A DNA stretch of 14,149 nt. Origin: Planctomycetia bacterium. Its GTDB lineage: Bacteria > Planctomycetota > Phycisphaerae > Phycisphaerales > SM1A02. The notes beneath the pieces are model-generated. The model did no database searches and was not told the origin of the DNA. It worked only from the letters and a program-made list of their open reading frames with translations. How positions within the stretch are numbered: the stretch's first letter is position 1; every line of letters starts with the position of its first letter. Below, one piece after another: positions 1 to 6,968 of this stretch. The stretch lies in contig SYHM01000126.1 of the NCBI GenBank assembly GCA_005799205.1, positions 1 through 14,149 of the forward strand, read 5' to 3'. The position numbers and the translations under genes are program-made.

Positions 1-1010
1 CCGCGCACGATTGCGCGGCCATCGGCAAAGAGCGTGATCTCAAAGCAGCCGCCATCATGCGTCCGCTCACCCGCCAGCACGCCATGCAATCGCCCACTCT
101 GCACAGCGAACGATCCGTGTGGTGCGAGTCGCAGCCCCATCGCTTCAACGTCGACGCATCCACTGCGGGCCGGAAGAATCTGCACCGCATTTCGACCACA
201 GAGGGTGACTGCGCGCGCGGCGCGTGTGCCGTCAAGAAACTCAAATTGCTTGTTCGCGCACGCAACGCATTCTGCATCTCGTGCCCCCGACCCGAGCGGC
301 GTCGTCCGAATACTCCCTCGCGTGAGGTCGAACGCAACAAGGTCGAAGTCGTGAGGCTGCTCAACACCGGCGAGGATGCGCAGTGCACGGCTCATCGCAA
401 ATCCCGCAGCGATTGATACTGCTGGACCGAAGACCCCGGCTCGATCACACGTTGGGGCGACCCCCGCTGGCGGCGGCTCTGGAAAGAGACACCGCAGACA
501 GGGCCCCTGCTCAGGCACGATGGCGAATGTCATCCCCTCGAACCCGACCGCGCCACAGTACACATATGGAATTCCACGCTTGATCGCGAGATCATTCAAG
601 AGATACCGCGACTCAAAGTTGTCGAGTCCGTCAATGAGAATGTCGACACCCTCGCTGTATGAAATCGCGTTCTCACTGCGAAAGTCATCGACCCACCCGC
701 GTACCTGCATCAGCGGGTCGATCTCACGCACACGCCGCGCCGCAGCGTCGGCCTTTGGAACCCCCTGTTTGGCATCGAGGTCTGTGAAGAGCGACTGCCG
801 TTGAAGATTTGTCGACTCGACAACGTCGCGATCGACGATGGTGAGTCTGCCAACACCTGCACGGACGAGTGCATCGACCGATGCGCATCCCAACGCCCCG
901 CATCCCACGACGAGTGCATGCGAATCACGCAAGCGCTGTTGCGCAGCACGCGAAAAACGAGGCAGGATGATCTGACGGTGGAATCGACCGAACTCGTCGG
1001 TTGCGTCCAC
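1..1010 (-). CDS. ThiF/MoeB/HesA-family E1-like adenylyltransferase (3' end beyond window)
   Basis: This family adenylates the C-terminal Gly-Gly of a small ubiquitin-like sulfur carrier (ThiS, MoaD or similar) using ATP, for thiamine, molybdopterin or cysteine synthesis. The frame is open from 1010 to the left edge (336 codons). Visible motifs: an N-terminal FHRQIILP segment with Arg12, the nucleotide-binding GCGALG at residues 36-41, DGLDNFESRYLLND with Asp130, PTCDRAG with Cys188 at the usual catalytic-cysteine position, and two Cys-x-x-Cys pairs (171/174 and 248/251) forming the structural zinc site. A C-terminal extension with LCGRNAVQI and LFADGRAIV is typical of planctomycete HesA/MoeB-like proteins. 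The GTG start is chosen because the rpsG stop lies 9 bp upstream in the same frame and homology begins about residue 7. It is probably translated with rpsG. The sequence does not say which sulfur carrier it serves. Confidence 0.9.
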   Translation of the reverse strand, partial: MDATDEFGRFHRQIILPRFSRAAQQRLRDSHALVVGCGALGCASVDALVRAGVGRLTIVDRDVVESTNLQRQSLFTDLDAKQGVPKADAAARRVREIDPLMQVRGWVDDFRSENAISYSEGVDILIDGLDNFESRYLLNDLAIKRGIPYVYCGAVGFEGMTFAIVPEQGPCLRCLFPEPPPAGVAPTCDRAGVFGPAVSIAAGFAMSRALRILAGVEQPHDFDLVAFDLTRGSIRTTPLGSGARDAECVACANKQFEFLDGTRAARAVTLCGRNAVQILPARSGCVDVEAMGLRLAPHGSFAVQSGRLHGVLAGERTHDGGCFEITLFADGRAIVR

Positions 1011-1019
1011 TGTCGTCGC

Positions 1020-1514
1020 TTACCAGGCGAAGTGCGCGAAGGCCTTGTTCGCGTCAGCCATTCGGTGGGTGTTCTCACGCGTGGTGACAGCCTTGCCTTC
1101 GTTCTTCGCTGCATCGAAGAGCTCTTTCGCGAGTCGAAGGGCAATTGGCTTGCCCTTTTCGCTGCGGATGGCTTCAAGAATCCAGCGAAAGGTGAGGCTT
1201 TGGGCTCGGCGGCGGTTCAGCGGCATCGGCACTTGATAGTTCGCACCGCCAACGCGCTTCGAACGCACTTCGACCGATGGTCGCACATTGTTCAGCGCGA
1301 GGTGAAAGAGCTCGATTGCGGTCTTCGGAAGCGCATCCGACTTCTCTTTATCGAGCCGATTCTGGACCATTTCGAGCGCGTCATAGACCACACGCTGTGC
1401 TGTGGCCTTCTTGCCACCGTACATGATGCAGTTGGTGAATTTGGCGACGATGAGGTCCTGATAGCGAGGATCAGGCTTGAGTTGAGATTCGCTGGCTGTG
1501 AATTGCTTTGGCAT
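1020..1514 (-). CDS. rpsG: Small ribosomal subunit protein S7
   Basis: S7 nucleates assembly of the 30S head by binding the 3' major domain of 16S rRNA, and contacts E-site tRNA. The 164-residue product carries the family landmarks: KFTNCIMYGGKKATA near the N-terminus, NVRPSVEVRSKRVGGANYQVP in the middle, and the ending HRMADANKAFAHFAW. It is slightly longer than the usual 156 residues because of a short insert around KEKSDALPKT. The ATG at 1514 is preceded by AGGAG (1521-1525) with 6-nt spacing. A longer in-frame start at 1583 would add 23 unrelated residues and is rejected. It lies 149 bp downstream of rpsL, as in str operons, and fusA is not next to it here. In E. coli, S7 represses its own operon through the rpsL-rpsG spacer, and a structured spacer is present here too. 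Confidence 0.97.
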   Translation of the reverse strand: MPKQFTASESQLKPDPRYQDLIVAKFTNCIMYGGKKATAQRVVYDALEMVQNRLDKEKSDALPKTAIELFHLALNNVRPSVEVRSKRVGGANYQVPMPLNRRRAQSLTFRWILEAIRSEKGKPIALRLAKELFDAAKNEGKAVTTRENTHRMADANKAFAHFAW

Positions 1515-1663
1515 AACGGACTCCTGTTGGGCTTGCACGCGAAGTGCGTGACTGAGTTCACCGCGGTGCTGAAGGATGGGCATCTTCGGAGAGATGCACC
1601 GCGATTACTGCCTGGCGACGGGAACGTCCCAATCGCACTCACTGAAACATGAACAACTGTGAC
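1515..1663 (-). promoter_or_regulatory. Structured rpsL-rpsG intercistronic leader, candidate S7 autoregulatory site
   Basis: This 149-bp spacer has no convincing ORF. On the mRNA strand it can fold as an outer 8-bp stem (1596-1603 with 1562-1569, CGCGGTGC/GCACCGCG) and an inner 6-bp stem (1592-1597 with 1580-1585, GCATCT/AGATGC). The two share two bases on the 3' side of the plus strand, so they compete slightly. A second hairpin, CACGC/GCGTG (1536-1540 with 1546-1550), lies just before the rpsG Shine-Dalgarno sequence. In E. coli the equivalent spacer is bound by S7 to couple and repress translation. That this spacer acts the same way is inference. No run of T follows the stems, so a terminator is unlikely. 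Confidence 0.45.
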
Positions 1664-2053
1664 TTACTTCTTCTTGACGGCTGCTGTCTTGCGCTTGACG
1701 CCGTAGCACGAACGGCCCTTCTTACGGCCTTCAACTCCAAGGCAATCGAGCGTCCCACGCACAATGTGGTATCGCACGCCAGGGAGATCTCGAACGCGTC
1801 CTCCGCGAACGAGCACGATCGAATGTTCCTGAAGATTGTGACCTTCGCCGCCGATGTAGGCGGTGATCTCTCTCCCGTTCGAAAGCCGTACGCGAGCAAC
1901 CTTGCGCAATGCAGAATTCGGCTTCTTTGGGGTGACGGTCTTCACCTGTAAGCAGACGCCACGACGCTGTGGGCATGCGGCGAGATCGTTGACCTTGCTC
2001 TTTGTGGCTGGGTCGCGGCGGGGCTTACGGACGAGTTGGTTGATTGTCGGCAT
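1664..2053 (-). CDS. rpsL: Small ribosomal subunit protein S12
   Basis: S12 lies at the 30S decoding centre and controls translational accuracy. The 129-residue product has the universal blocks MPTINQLVRK, CPQRRGVC, TPKKPNSALRKVARVRL, GGEGHNLQEHS and DLPGVRYH, and a basic tail. Lys43, a classical streptomycin-resistance position, is conserved, but residue 88 is arginine (GGRVRDLPGV) where E. coli has lysine. Asp89, the RimO methylthiolation site, is present. The start is the ATG at 2053. The longer in-frame ORF up to 2107 is rejected because the likely -10 box (2079-2084) lies inside it. There is no obvious Shine-Dalgarno sequence. The short leader instead carries an inverted repeat, CTCGC-CT-GCGAG, at 2061-2072. 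It is the first gene of the leftward rpsL-rpsG-thiF-like unit. Confidence 0.97.
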   Translation of the reverse strand: MPTINQLVRKPRRDPATKSKVNDLAACPQRRGVCLQVKTVTPKKPNSALRKVARVRLSNGREITAYIGGEGHNLQEHSIVLVRGGRVRDLPGVRYHIVRGTLDCLGVEGRKKGRSCYGVKRKTAAVKKK

Positions 2054-2078
2054 GAATAGGCTCGCAGGCGAGTCGCGC

Positions 2079-2107
2079 AATATAGCCGCGATCGCGGACC
2101 GAGGCAA
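2079..2107 (-). promoter_or_regulatory. Predicted sigma70-type promoter for rpsL operon
   Basis: Read on the minus strand, TTGCCT (2102-2107) and TATATT (2079-2084) are separated by exactly 17 bp. The -10 box matches consensus at 5 of 6 positions and the -35 box at 4 of 6. Transcription would start near 2072, leaving a leader of about 20 nt before the rpsL ATG. The spacer contains a perfect 12-bp palindrome, CCGCGATCGCGG (2086-2097), which could be an operator or chance. Confidence 0.6.
2086..2097. repeat. Perfect 12-bp palindrome CCGCGATCGCGG inside rpsL promoter spacer
   Basis: The sequence equals its reverse complement and lies exactly between the predicted -35 and -10 boxes of the rpsL promoter, 27-38 bp upstream of the rpmF -35 box. 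It could be an operator for the divergent ribosomal-protein and lipid transcripts, or a methylation-prone CGATCG site. No protein is known to bind it. Confidence 0.4.
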
Positions 2108-2123
2108 CCCATCCGCAGAATCC

Positions 2124-2151
2124 TTGACAGTTTGAAGGGTTTGGCTAGACT
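2124..2151 (+). promoter_or_regulatory. Predicted sigma70-type promoter for rpmF-plsX-fabH-fabD
   Basis: A perfect -35 hexamer, TTGACA (2124-2129), is followed after 16 bp by TAGACT (2146-2151), which matches the -10 consensus at 4 of 6 positions. Transcription would start around 2158, about 34 nt before the rpmF start codon. It is back to back with the rpsL promoter, so both units probably share this 138-bp control region. Confidence 0.6.
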
Positions 2152-2191
2152 CCCCAACCTGCCCCGTAGGGCGTTGCTAGGAGCTCCAACC

Positions 2192-2377
2192 ATGAATCCA
2201 GTACTTCGAACTTCACCAGGACGGACCCGCCGACGACGGAATCACCAAGCATTGCGGGCAGCACATACGGTGAACTGCCCCAATTGCGGCGCAACCCGAC
2301 GGCCCCACCATGCCTGCTCCTCGTGCGGCTACGTGCGCCCTGGCCTGCAGTTGAAGGGTTTCCAGGCCAGCGCCTGA
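2192..2377 (+). CDS. rpmF: Large ribosomal subunit protein L32
   Basis: L32 is a small zinc-ribbon protein of the 50S subunit. The 61-residue product has an arginine-rich N-terminal tail (GRTRRRRNH) and two Cys pairs, CPNC (29/32) and CSSC (42/45), which match the four-cysteine zinc form of the family. The ATG at 2192 is preceded by AGGAG (2179-2183) with 8-nt spacing. Starting further upstream at the TTG at 2132 would place the start inside the predicted promoter. It lies 9 bp before plsX, an arrangement found in many bacteria (rpmF-plsX-fabH), which links ribosome and membrane-lipid production. Confidence 0.93.
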   Translation: MNPVLRTSPGRTRRRRNHQALRAAHTVNCPNCGATRRPHHACSSCGYVRPGLQLKGFQASA

Positions 2378-2386
2378 TCTTGCCCA

Positions 2387-3403
2387 ATGCGCATTGGCGT
2401 CGACGTAATGGGCGGCGACAACGCCCCCGACGAAATCCTGAAGGGCTGTTTCGCGGCATTGAGCCACCTCAAGCCTGCGGATCAACTCGTGCTCTTCGGC
2501 GATGGGGCTCTCATCAATGAAGCAATCGCCGAACGCGGCGTCCCCAAAGATCAACTCGAGGTTGTCGCAACCACCGAGAGCATCGCCATGGACGATCCTC
2601 CAGTCGATGCGGTGCGCTCCAAGAAGGATTCATCGATTGTGGTCATGTCACGCATGGCCTCACCGAAACTCGACAACTGCCTCTCGGCGATCATCTCTGC
2701 TGGGAACACTGGAGCATGCGTTGCCGCGGCGCAACTTCACATGCGACGACTTGATGGCGTCATTCGTCCTGGAATCGCTGTGACGGTTCCGACCTTTGCG
2801 GGTCCGATCGTGCTCATCGACGTCGGAGCCAATATTGAACCGAAGGCAAGCCACCTTGCGCAGTACGGCGTGATGGGTGACATTTACGCACAGAAGGTGC
2901 TCGGCATCAAGAATCCGCGCGTCGCACTCATGAATGTCGGCGGAGAAGAACAAAAGGGAACGCAAGAGGTGCGCGATGCGCGCGACTTGCTTCGTGCAAC
3001 CGATGGGCTCAATTTCACTGGATTCGTCGAAGGTCGCGGCGTCTTCAACGGCGAGGCTGATGTCGTCATCACTGACGGAATCGTTGGCAACGTCATGCTG
3101 AAACTGGCGGAGGGCTTGTCGTCGGGAATCTTCAAAGCACTGGCGAAAGAGGTTTTTGCGATTGATCCGACGCTCGCCTCACGACTCGAACCAGTCGTCA
3201 AGAGCCTCTACGCGAAGTACGACTACCACGAGCATGGAGGCGCACCGCTGCTGGGGGTGAACGGAGTCTGCCTCATTTCGCATGGATCAAGCGTTGCTCG
3301 GACGATCACGAATGCGGTTCGCAGGGCACACAACTTTGTCGACCTTGGCGTCAATGACTCAATTGTGAAACGCCTCGCCACCGCCCCCCACCTCGTGGCA
3401 TGA
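2387..3403 (+). CDS. plsX: Phosphate acyltransferase PlsX
   Basis: PlsX converts long-chain acyl-ACP and phosphate into acyl-phosphate, the acyl donor for PlsY in glycerol-3-phosphate acylation, at the inner face of the membrane. The 338-residue product covers the full family length. Landmarks are VDVMGGDNAPDE (residues 5-16), SAGNTGA (from 104), IDVGANIEPK, GGEEQKGT, DGIVGNVMLK and the C-terminal HGGAPLLGVNG (from 283) followed by ISHGSS. The ATG at 2387 begins the conserved MRIGVDVMGG block, so the start is secure, although no clear Shine-Dalgarno sequence precedes it. Translation may be coupled to rpmF, 9 bp upstream. Its stop overlaps the fabH start as ATGA (3400-3403), which implies coupling to fabH. 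Confidence 0.97.
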   Translation: MRIGVDVMGGDNAPDEILKGCFAALSHLKPADQLVLFGDGALINEAIAERGVPKDQLEVVATTESIAMDDPPVDAVRSKKDSSIVVMSRMASPKLDNCLSAIISAGNTGACVAAAQLHMRRLDGVIRPGIAVTVPTFAGPIVLIDVGANIEPKASHLAQYGVMGDIYAQKVLGIKNPRVALMNVGGEEQKGTQEVRDARDLLRATDGLNFTGFVEGRGVFNGEADVVITDGIVGNVMLKLAEGLSSGIFKALAKEVFAIDPTLASRLEPVVKSLYAKYDYHEHGGAPLLGVNGVCLISHGSSVARTITNAVRRAHNFVDLGVNDSIVKRLATAPHLVA

Positions 3404-4404
3404 CGGAATCTGCACAGCGTTGTGGCGTCCGAATTCTCGCGACAGGCTCGTGCGTTCCCGAGCGGCGCCTGACAAACGATGACCTGTCGAAACTGGTTGA
3501 CACGAACGACGAGTGGATCGTCCAGCGCACAGGGATTCACGAACGTCGCGTGTGCGATCCCTCGACTGAAGGCACGTTCACGATGGCGCGCGATGCGCTC
3601 AAGAATGCTCTTGATGCGGCGGGACTCAAAGGTTCCGACCTCGATCTGATCATCGTCGGCACGGTCACCGCCGAAATGACCTGTCCATCCGTTGCTGCGC
3701 GTGTGAGCGCAGCGCTTGGCGCGACCCCCGCGGCGGCCTTCGATCTTTCAGCGGCCTGCTGCGGATTTGTCTACAGCATGAACATTGCGCAGGCGCTGAT
3801 CGCATCGGGTCAGTTTCGCACGATCGGCGTCGTTGGCGCCGAGTGCATGACGTCGATCGTCGACTATTCGGATCGCACAGTGTCCATCCTCTTTGGAGAC
3901 GCGGCGGGAGCAGCAATTCTGAGGCGCGATCCAGACCCACGAATTGGTTGCCTTTACAGCATGATGGGCGCCGATGGAACTGGATGGGAATCGCTCTACA
4001 TTCCTCGGCGAACACAAGAAGTGCCCGCATTTGACCGCGACAATCCGATTCGGCTCGGGCACCTTCGCATGAACGGCAAGGAAGTCTTTCGATTCGCAGT
4101 CACCAAGTTTCGCGAAGTCATCGAAGACGCTCTCAAACAAACTGGCCTCACCGCTGAGACGGTTGGCCAGGTGATTTGCCATCAGTCGAACATCCGAATC
4201 ATCGAGGCTGCCCGCGCCAAACTTGAACTCCCCAACGAGAAGGTTTATGTGAACATCGACCGATTCGGAAACAGCTCTGCTGGCAGCGTGGGACTCTGCC
4301 TCGATCAACTCTGGCGCGCTGGCAAGATCGAAAAAGAACGGCCATTCGTCATGGTCGCATTCGGCGGTGGGCTCACGTGGGCGAGCGGTGTCTGGCGTGT
4401 CTGA
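3400..4404 (+). CDS. fabH: 3-oxoacyl-ACP synthase III (KAS III)
   Basis: FabH condenses an acyl-CoA primer, usually acetyl-CoA, with malonyl-ACP to start fatty-acid synthesis. The 334-residue product shows the complete catalytic triad: Cys120 in LSAACCGF, His261 in CHQSN and Asn291 in RFGNSSAG. The N-terminal block TNDEWIVQRTGIHERR and the C-terminal MVAFGGGLTWAS are also typical. A second cysteine (121) directly follows the catalytic one, where many relatives have alanine. The start ATG overlaps the plsX stop by 4 bp and places the conserved N-terminus correctly. It lies 35 bp upstream of fabD in the same transcript. Primer preference (acetyl or branched) cannot be read from sequence alone. 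Confidence 0.97.
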   Translation: MTESAQRCGVRILATGSCVPERRLTNDDLSKLVDTNDEWIVQRTGIHERRVCDPSTEGTFTMARDALKNALDAAGLKGSDLDLIIVGTVTAEMTCPSVAARVSAALGATPAAAFDLSAACCGFVYSMNIAQALIASGQFRTIGVVGAECMTSIVDYSDRTVSILFGDAAGAAILRRDPDPRIGCLYSMMGADGTGWESLYIPRRTQEVPAFDRDNPIRLGHLRMNGKEVFRFAVTKFREVIEDALKQTGLTAETVGQVICHQSNIRIIEAARAKLELPNEKVYVNIDRFGNSSAGSVGLCLDQLWRAGKIEKERPFVMVAFGGGLTWASGVWRV

Positions 4405-4439
4405 GCGCGCGTTGCGCGCTATGTTTGGAGCAACTTTCA

Positions 4440-5411
4440 ATGACTTCATCGCACATCCTGCTTTGTCCTGGTCAAGGCGCTCAGACACTCGGGATGGGCC
4501 GAGCCTGGTGCACGGCCTCCCCTGCTGCTGCTGCCCTCTTCGCGAGTGCAGACGCGCTCATAGGAAACTCGCTCGGCTCGTCGCTATCGAGCATCTGCTT
4601 CGACGGTCCTGCTGAAACGCTCAACCGAACCGATGTCAGCCAGCCCGCGCTCTACACGTGCGCCGTTGCGAGCTTTCATGCCATGCAGACGGAATCCAAC
4701 GCGATACCGGTGCACTCATGCGCGGGGCTCTCGCTCGGCGAGTACACGGCGCTGCACCTTGCGGGTGCGTTTTCGTTCGCCGACGGACTTCGACTCGTTG
4801 CCATGCGCGGTCGCGCCATGCAAGAGGCGGCGCAGGCGAGTGAGGGTGGCATGGTCGCCCTCATTGGCGCCGATGAGTCGCAGGCACAGGCTGTGTGCGA
4901 TGGCGCCGCGCAGGGGCAAGTGCTCGTGTGCGCGAATTTCAATGCACCTGGTCAAATCGTCCTCTCGGGTCACGCGAGTGCCTGCGATCGCGCGGTGGAG
5001 GTTGCCGCTGCCAATGGATGCCGCGCGACTCGGCTCCAAGTCGCTGGCGCGTTTCACTCTCCGCTGATGGCTCCCGCCGCGGTTCAACTCCGCCAGGCGC
5101 TCGAAACTGTGCCTTTTCACCCCCTCCAATGCCCCGTGTGGAGCAATGTGACGGCGAAGACCCACGCAGAGAATGATCCGCAATTGCTGAAAGAACTGCT
5201 GGTCGAGCAACTGGTGAACCCCGTACGATGGTCCCAGAGCATGTCAGCGCTTGTTGCGGCTCTGTGTTTGGGTGCCCATCGTCCGTCGCTACACGAGTTG
5301 GCGCCAGGCAGTGTGCTCAAAGGATTGATGCGTCGAATCGATCGAAGTTGTGAGGTAACCAGCCATGATCAACCAGCGAAACAAGAATCAGTCGAATCAA
5401 AGCAGGCGTGA
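4440..5411 (+). CDS. fabD: Malonyl-CoA:ACP transacylase
   Basis: FabD moves malonyl groups from CoA to holo-ACP, supplying the extender unit for FabH and FabF. The 323-residue product begins with LLCPGQGAQTLGMG, has the nucleophile Ser98 in GLSLGEY, and His206 in AGAFHSPLM completes the Ser-His pair. GHAS-type and LAPGSVLKGLMRR segments near the end also fit. The ATG at 4440 is preceded by GGAG (4427-4430) with 9-nt spacing. An in-frame start at 4377 would overlap fabH and add 21 unrelated residues, so it is rejected. The last 47 bp overlap the start of the downstream lipoprotein gene. The extra tail after LMRRIDR is polar and may be present only because of that overlap. Confidence 0.96.
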   Translation: MTSSHILLCPGQGAQTLGMGRAWCTASPAAAALFASADALIGNSLGSSLSSICFDGPAETLNRTDVSQPALYTCAVASFHAMQTESNAIPVHSCAGLSLGEYTALHLAGAFSFADGLRLVAMRGRAMQEAAQASEGGMVALIGADESQAQAVCDGAAQGQVLVCANFNAPGQIVLSGHASACDRAVEVAAANGCRATRLQVAGAFHSPLMAPAAVQLRQALETVPFHPLQCPVWSNVTAKTHAENDPQLLKELLVEQLVNPVRWSQSMSALVAALCLGAHRPSLHELAPGSVLKGLMRRIDRSCEVTSHDQPAKQESVESKQA

Positions 5412-6180
5412 GGCATGTGTCGCGGCAGCGCTCGTCAGCGTGGTTGCATGCGTGGGATTGACCTCGTGCGGTGAAGATGAAGCGCCGCCAGCCCCCGTTG
5501 TGCGCTTCACACCACCGCCACCTCCACCAGAGCCAGTTGCTCCGACCGTGAAATCTATCGCTGAGTTGATGGCCGAACTCAACATCGATCCCAAGGTCAA
5601 TCTTCCTGAGGAGTTTGCTCCGGCGACGACTGAGAAGCGCGCTGCGGCGCTGCTCTTTTGGAATGCGTTCGCCAAGGGCGACGCCGCCTACGCGGGCGGG
5701 CACATGACTGCGCTCGATCGCAAGGTGATCGAAGGACTCGCAAAGAATGGGTCGTGGAACTCCACAACCGCCCAGATCAAGTCAATCGAAGTGCAGTGTC
5801 AAGATGAGGATGAAGGGTTCGCGACCTTTGGACTGATTACTGCTGGCACCACCGAGCAACCACTGCTGTGGGATGCCGAGATGGCGAGCGACGAAGCAAC
5901 ATTCACTGCCTTCCCAGGGCCTGCTGACATTCTGTCACATCTCTCGGGCGAAAACTCGATCGAGTCCTGGAAGAAGTATGTCAACGGACTGTTCGAGAAA
6001 TACTCGAATTTGCCCGACGAAGAAGTTGAGATTCCACAGACTGAAGTTGTGGCCGCTGACACCAATGAGCCCACTGCGCCTTCGAGCGAGGGTGATGGAG
6101 GCGGAGGCACGGGTGGCGGTGGCGCCCCCATGCGCAACAAGCCAGGCCCACCGGTCAAGGGACCGACTGGCCCGCGGTAA
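5365..6180 (+). CDS. Predicted lipoprotein of unknown function within the fab cluster
   Basis: The family was not recognised. The 271-residue product has a lipoprotein signal: a basic polar start (RRE at 14-16), a hydrophobic core ACVAAALVSVVACVG and the lipobox LTSC with Cys35 as the lipidated residue, so it is expected to sit in a membrane facing the periplasm. A proline-rich linker follows (residues about 43-60, including six consecutive prolines), then a mixed alpha/beta region of about 65-225, and a glycine- and proline-rich tail. The middle begins with LFWNAFAKGDAA, vaguely like NTF2-type folds, but this is weak. The ATG at 5365 overlaps fabD by 47 bp. It is the only start that supplies a charged n-region, and GAGGT precedes it. 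Its place after fabD suggests co-transcription, not necessarily a lipid role. Confidence 0.75.
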   Translation: MINQRNKNQSNQSRREACVAAALVSVVACVGLTSCGEDEAPPAPVVRFTPPPPPPEPVAPTVKSIAELMAELNIDPKVNLPEEFAPATTEKRAAALLFWNAFAKGDAAYAGGHMTALDRKVIEGLAKNGSWNSTTAQIKSIEVQCQDEDEGFATFGLITAGTTEQPLLWDAEMASDEATFTAFPGPADILSHLSGENSIESWKKYVNGLFEKYSNLPDEEVEIPQTEVVAADTNEPTAPSSEGDGGGGTGGGGAPMRNKPGPPVKGPTGPR

Positions 6181-6192
6181 GTCGGCGAGTCT

Positions 6193-6930
6193 CTACATCC
6201 CAAGCCCACCGTCGACCGAGAGGACATGCCCCGTGACATATCCCGCTTCGTCCGAGGTGAGATAGGACGCTGCAGCGGCGATGTCGCATCCGGAGCCAAA
6301 GCGGCGCAGGGCGATCGCTGGAAGCACGCCTTCGCGCACAGCTGCTGGCAACGCGTTCGTCATATCGGATTCGATGAACCCTGGAGCGATCACATTGGCG
6401 GTAATGCCCTTTCCACCGAGTTCCTTGGCGATCGACTTCGTCAGACCGATGAGCCCCGCCTTCGCCGCCGAGTAATTCGTCTGGCCGGCATTGCCGATGA
6501 TGCCTGAGACCGACCCAAGATTGACGATTCGTCCGAATCGACCACGCATCATCGGACGAGCCGCGCTCCTGCACGCAACGAATGCAGACCGCAGATTCAC
6601 GCGCAGCACATCGTCGAAGTCTTCGTCGCTCATGCGCAGAATCAGGCCATCACGAGTGATCCCAGCATTGTTCACGATGATGTCGAGTCGCCCATAGCGT
6701 TCAGCGACCCCTTCAATCTCGGTTGCGAGTTTGTCGCCCTCGCCGACGTCGCAGGACCGCATCTCACACGAGCCTCCCGCGGCATCGATCTCTCCGCGCA
6801 GTGATTCGAGCTGGTCTGCATTGCGGGCGAATCCAACAACGTGCCGGCCGTCCGCTGCCAGACGCATCGCAATCGCGCGCCCGATTCCTCGGCTCGCTCC
6901 AGTCACGATCGCCACGCGCTTTTCAGTCAT
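6193..6930 (-). CDS. fabG: 3-oxoacyl-ACP reductase
   Basis: FabG reduces 3-oxoacyl-ACP to 3-hydroxyacyl-ACP with NADPH in each elongation cycle. The 245-residue product is a classical short-chain dehydrogenase: TGASRGIG (10-17) binds the cofactor, NNAG lies at 87-90, Ser140 in GSVSG, and Tyr153 and Lys157 in NYSAAK are the catalytic set. The NAGQTNYSAAKAGLIG and PGFIESDMT blocks match FabG rather than general SDRs, and the ending VLSVDGGLGM is typical. The start is the ATG at 6930 with AAGGA close upstream. A start at 6969 would add 13 unrelated residues. Unusually, it is encoded opposite to plsX-fabH-fabD and acpP-fabF. It converges on the lipoprotein gene (12-bp gap) and diverges from acpP. 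Confidence 0.95.
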   Translation of the reverse strand: MTEKRVAIVTGASRGIGRAIAMRLAADGRHVVGFARNADQLESLRGEIDAAGGSCEMRSCDVGEGDKLATEIEGVAERYGRLDIIVNNAGITRDGLILRMSDEDFDDVLRVNLRSAFVACRSAARPMMRGRFGRIVNLGSVSGIIGNAGQTNYSAAKAGLIGLTKSIAKELGGKGITANVIAPGFIESDMTNALPAAVREGVLPAIALRRFGSGCDIAAAASYLTSDEAGYVTGHVLSVDGGLGM

Positions 6931-6968
6931 TGGTTCCTTCAAGGGCGAGGGATCATAACCAACTCTCA

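Noticed and set aside
801..1652. 283-codon plus-strand ORF
   Set aside because: It lies antisense to rpsG and the start of the ThiF-like gene. Its protein has no recognisable family features, whereas both opposite-strand genes are certain.
2054..2107. N-terminal extension of rpsL
   Set aside because: The 18 extra residues do not resemble S12, and the likely rpsL -10 box lies inside the extension.
3748..4488. 246-codon minus-strand ORF
   Set aside because: It is antisense to fabH and the start of fabD and shows no domain, signal or ribosome-binding site.
6090..6180. Glycine-rich, partly GPx-repeating tail of the lipoprotein as a collagen-like domain
   Set aside because: Only a few Gly-Pro triplets occur and they are interrupted. 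It is simple low-complexity sequence.
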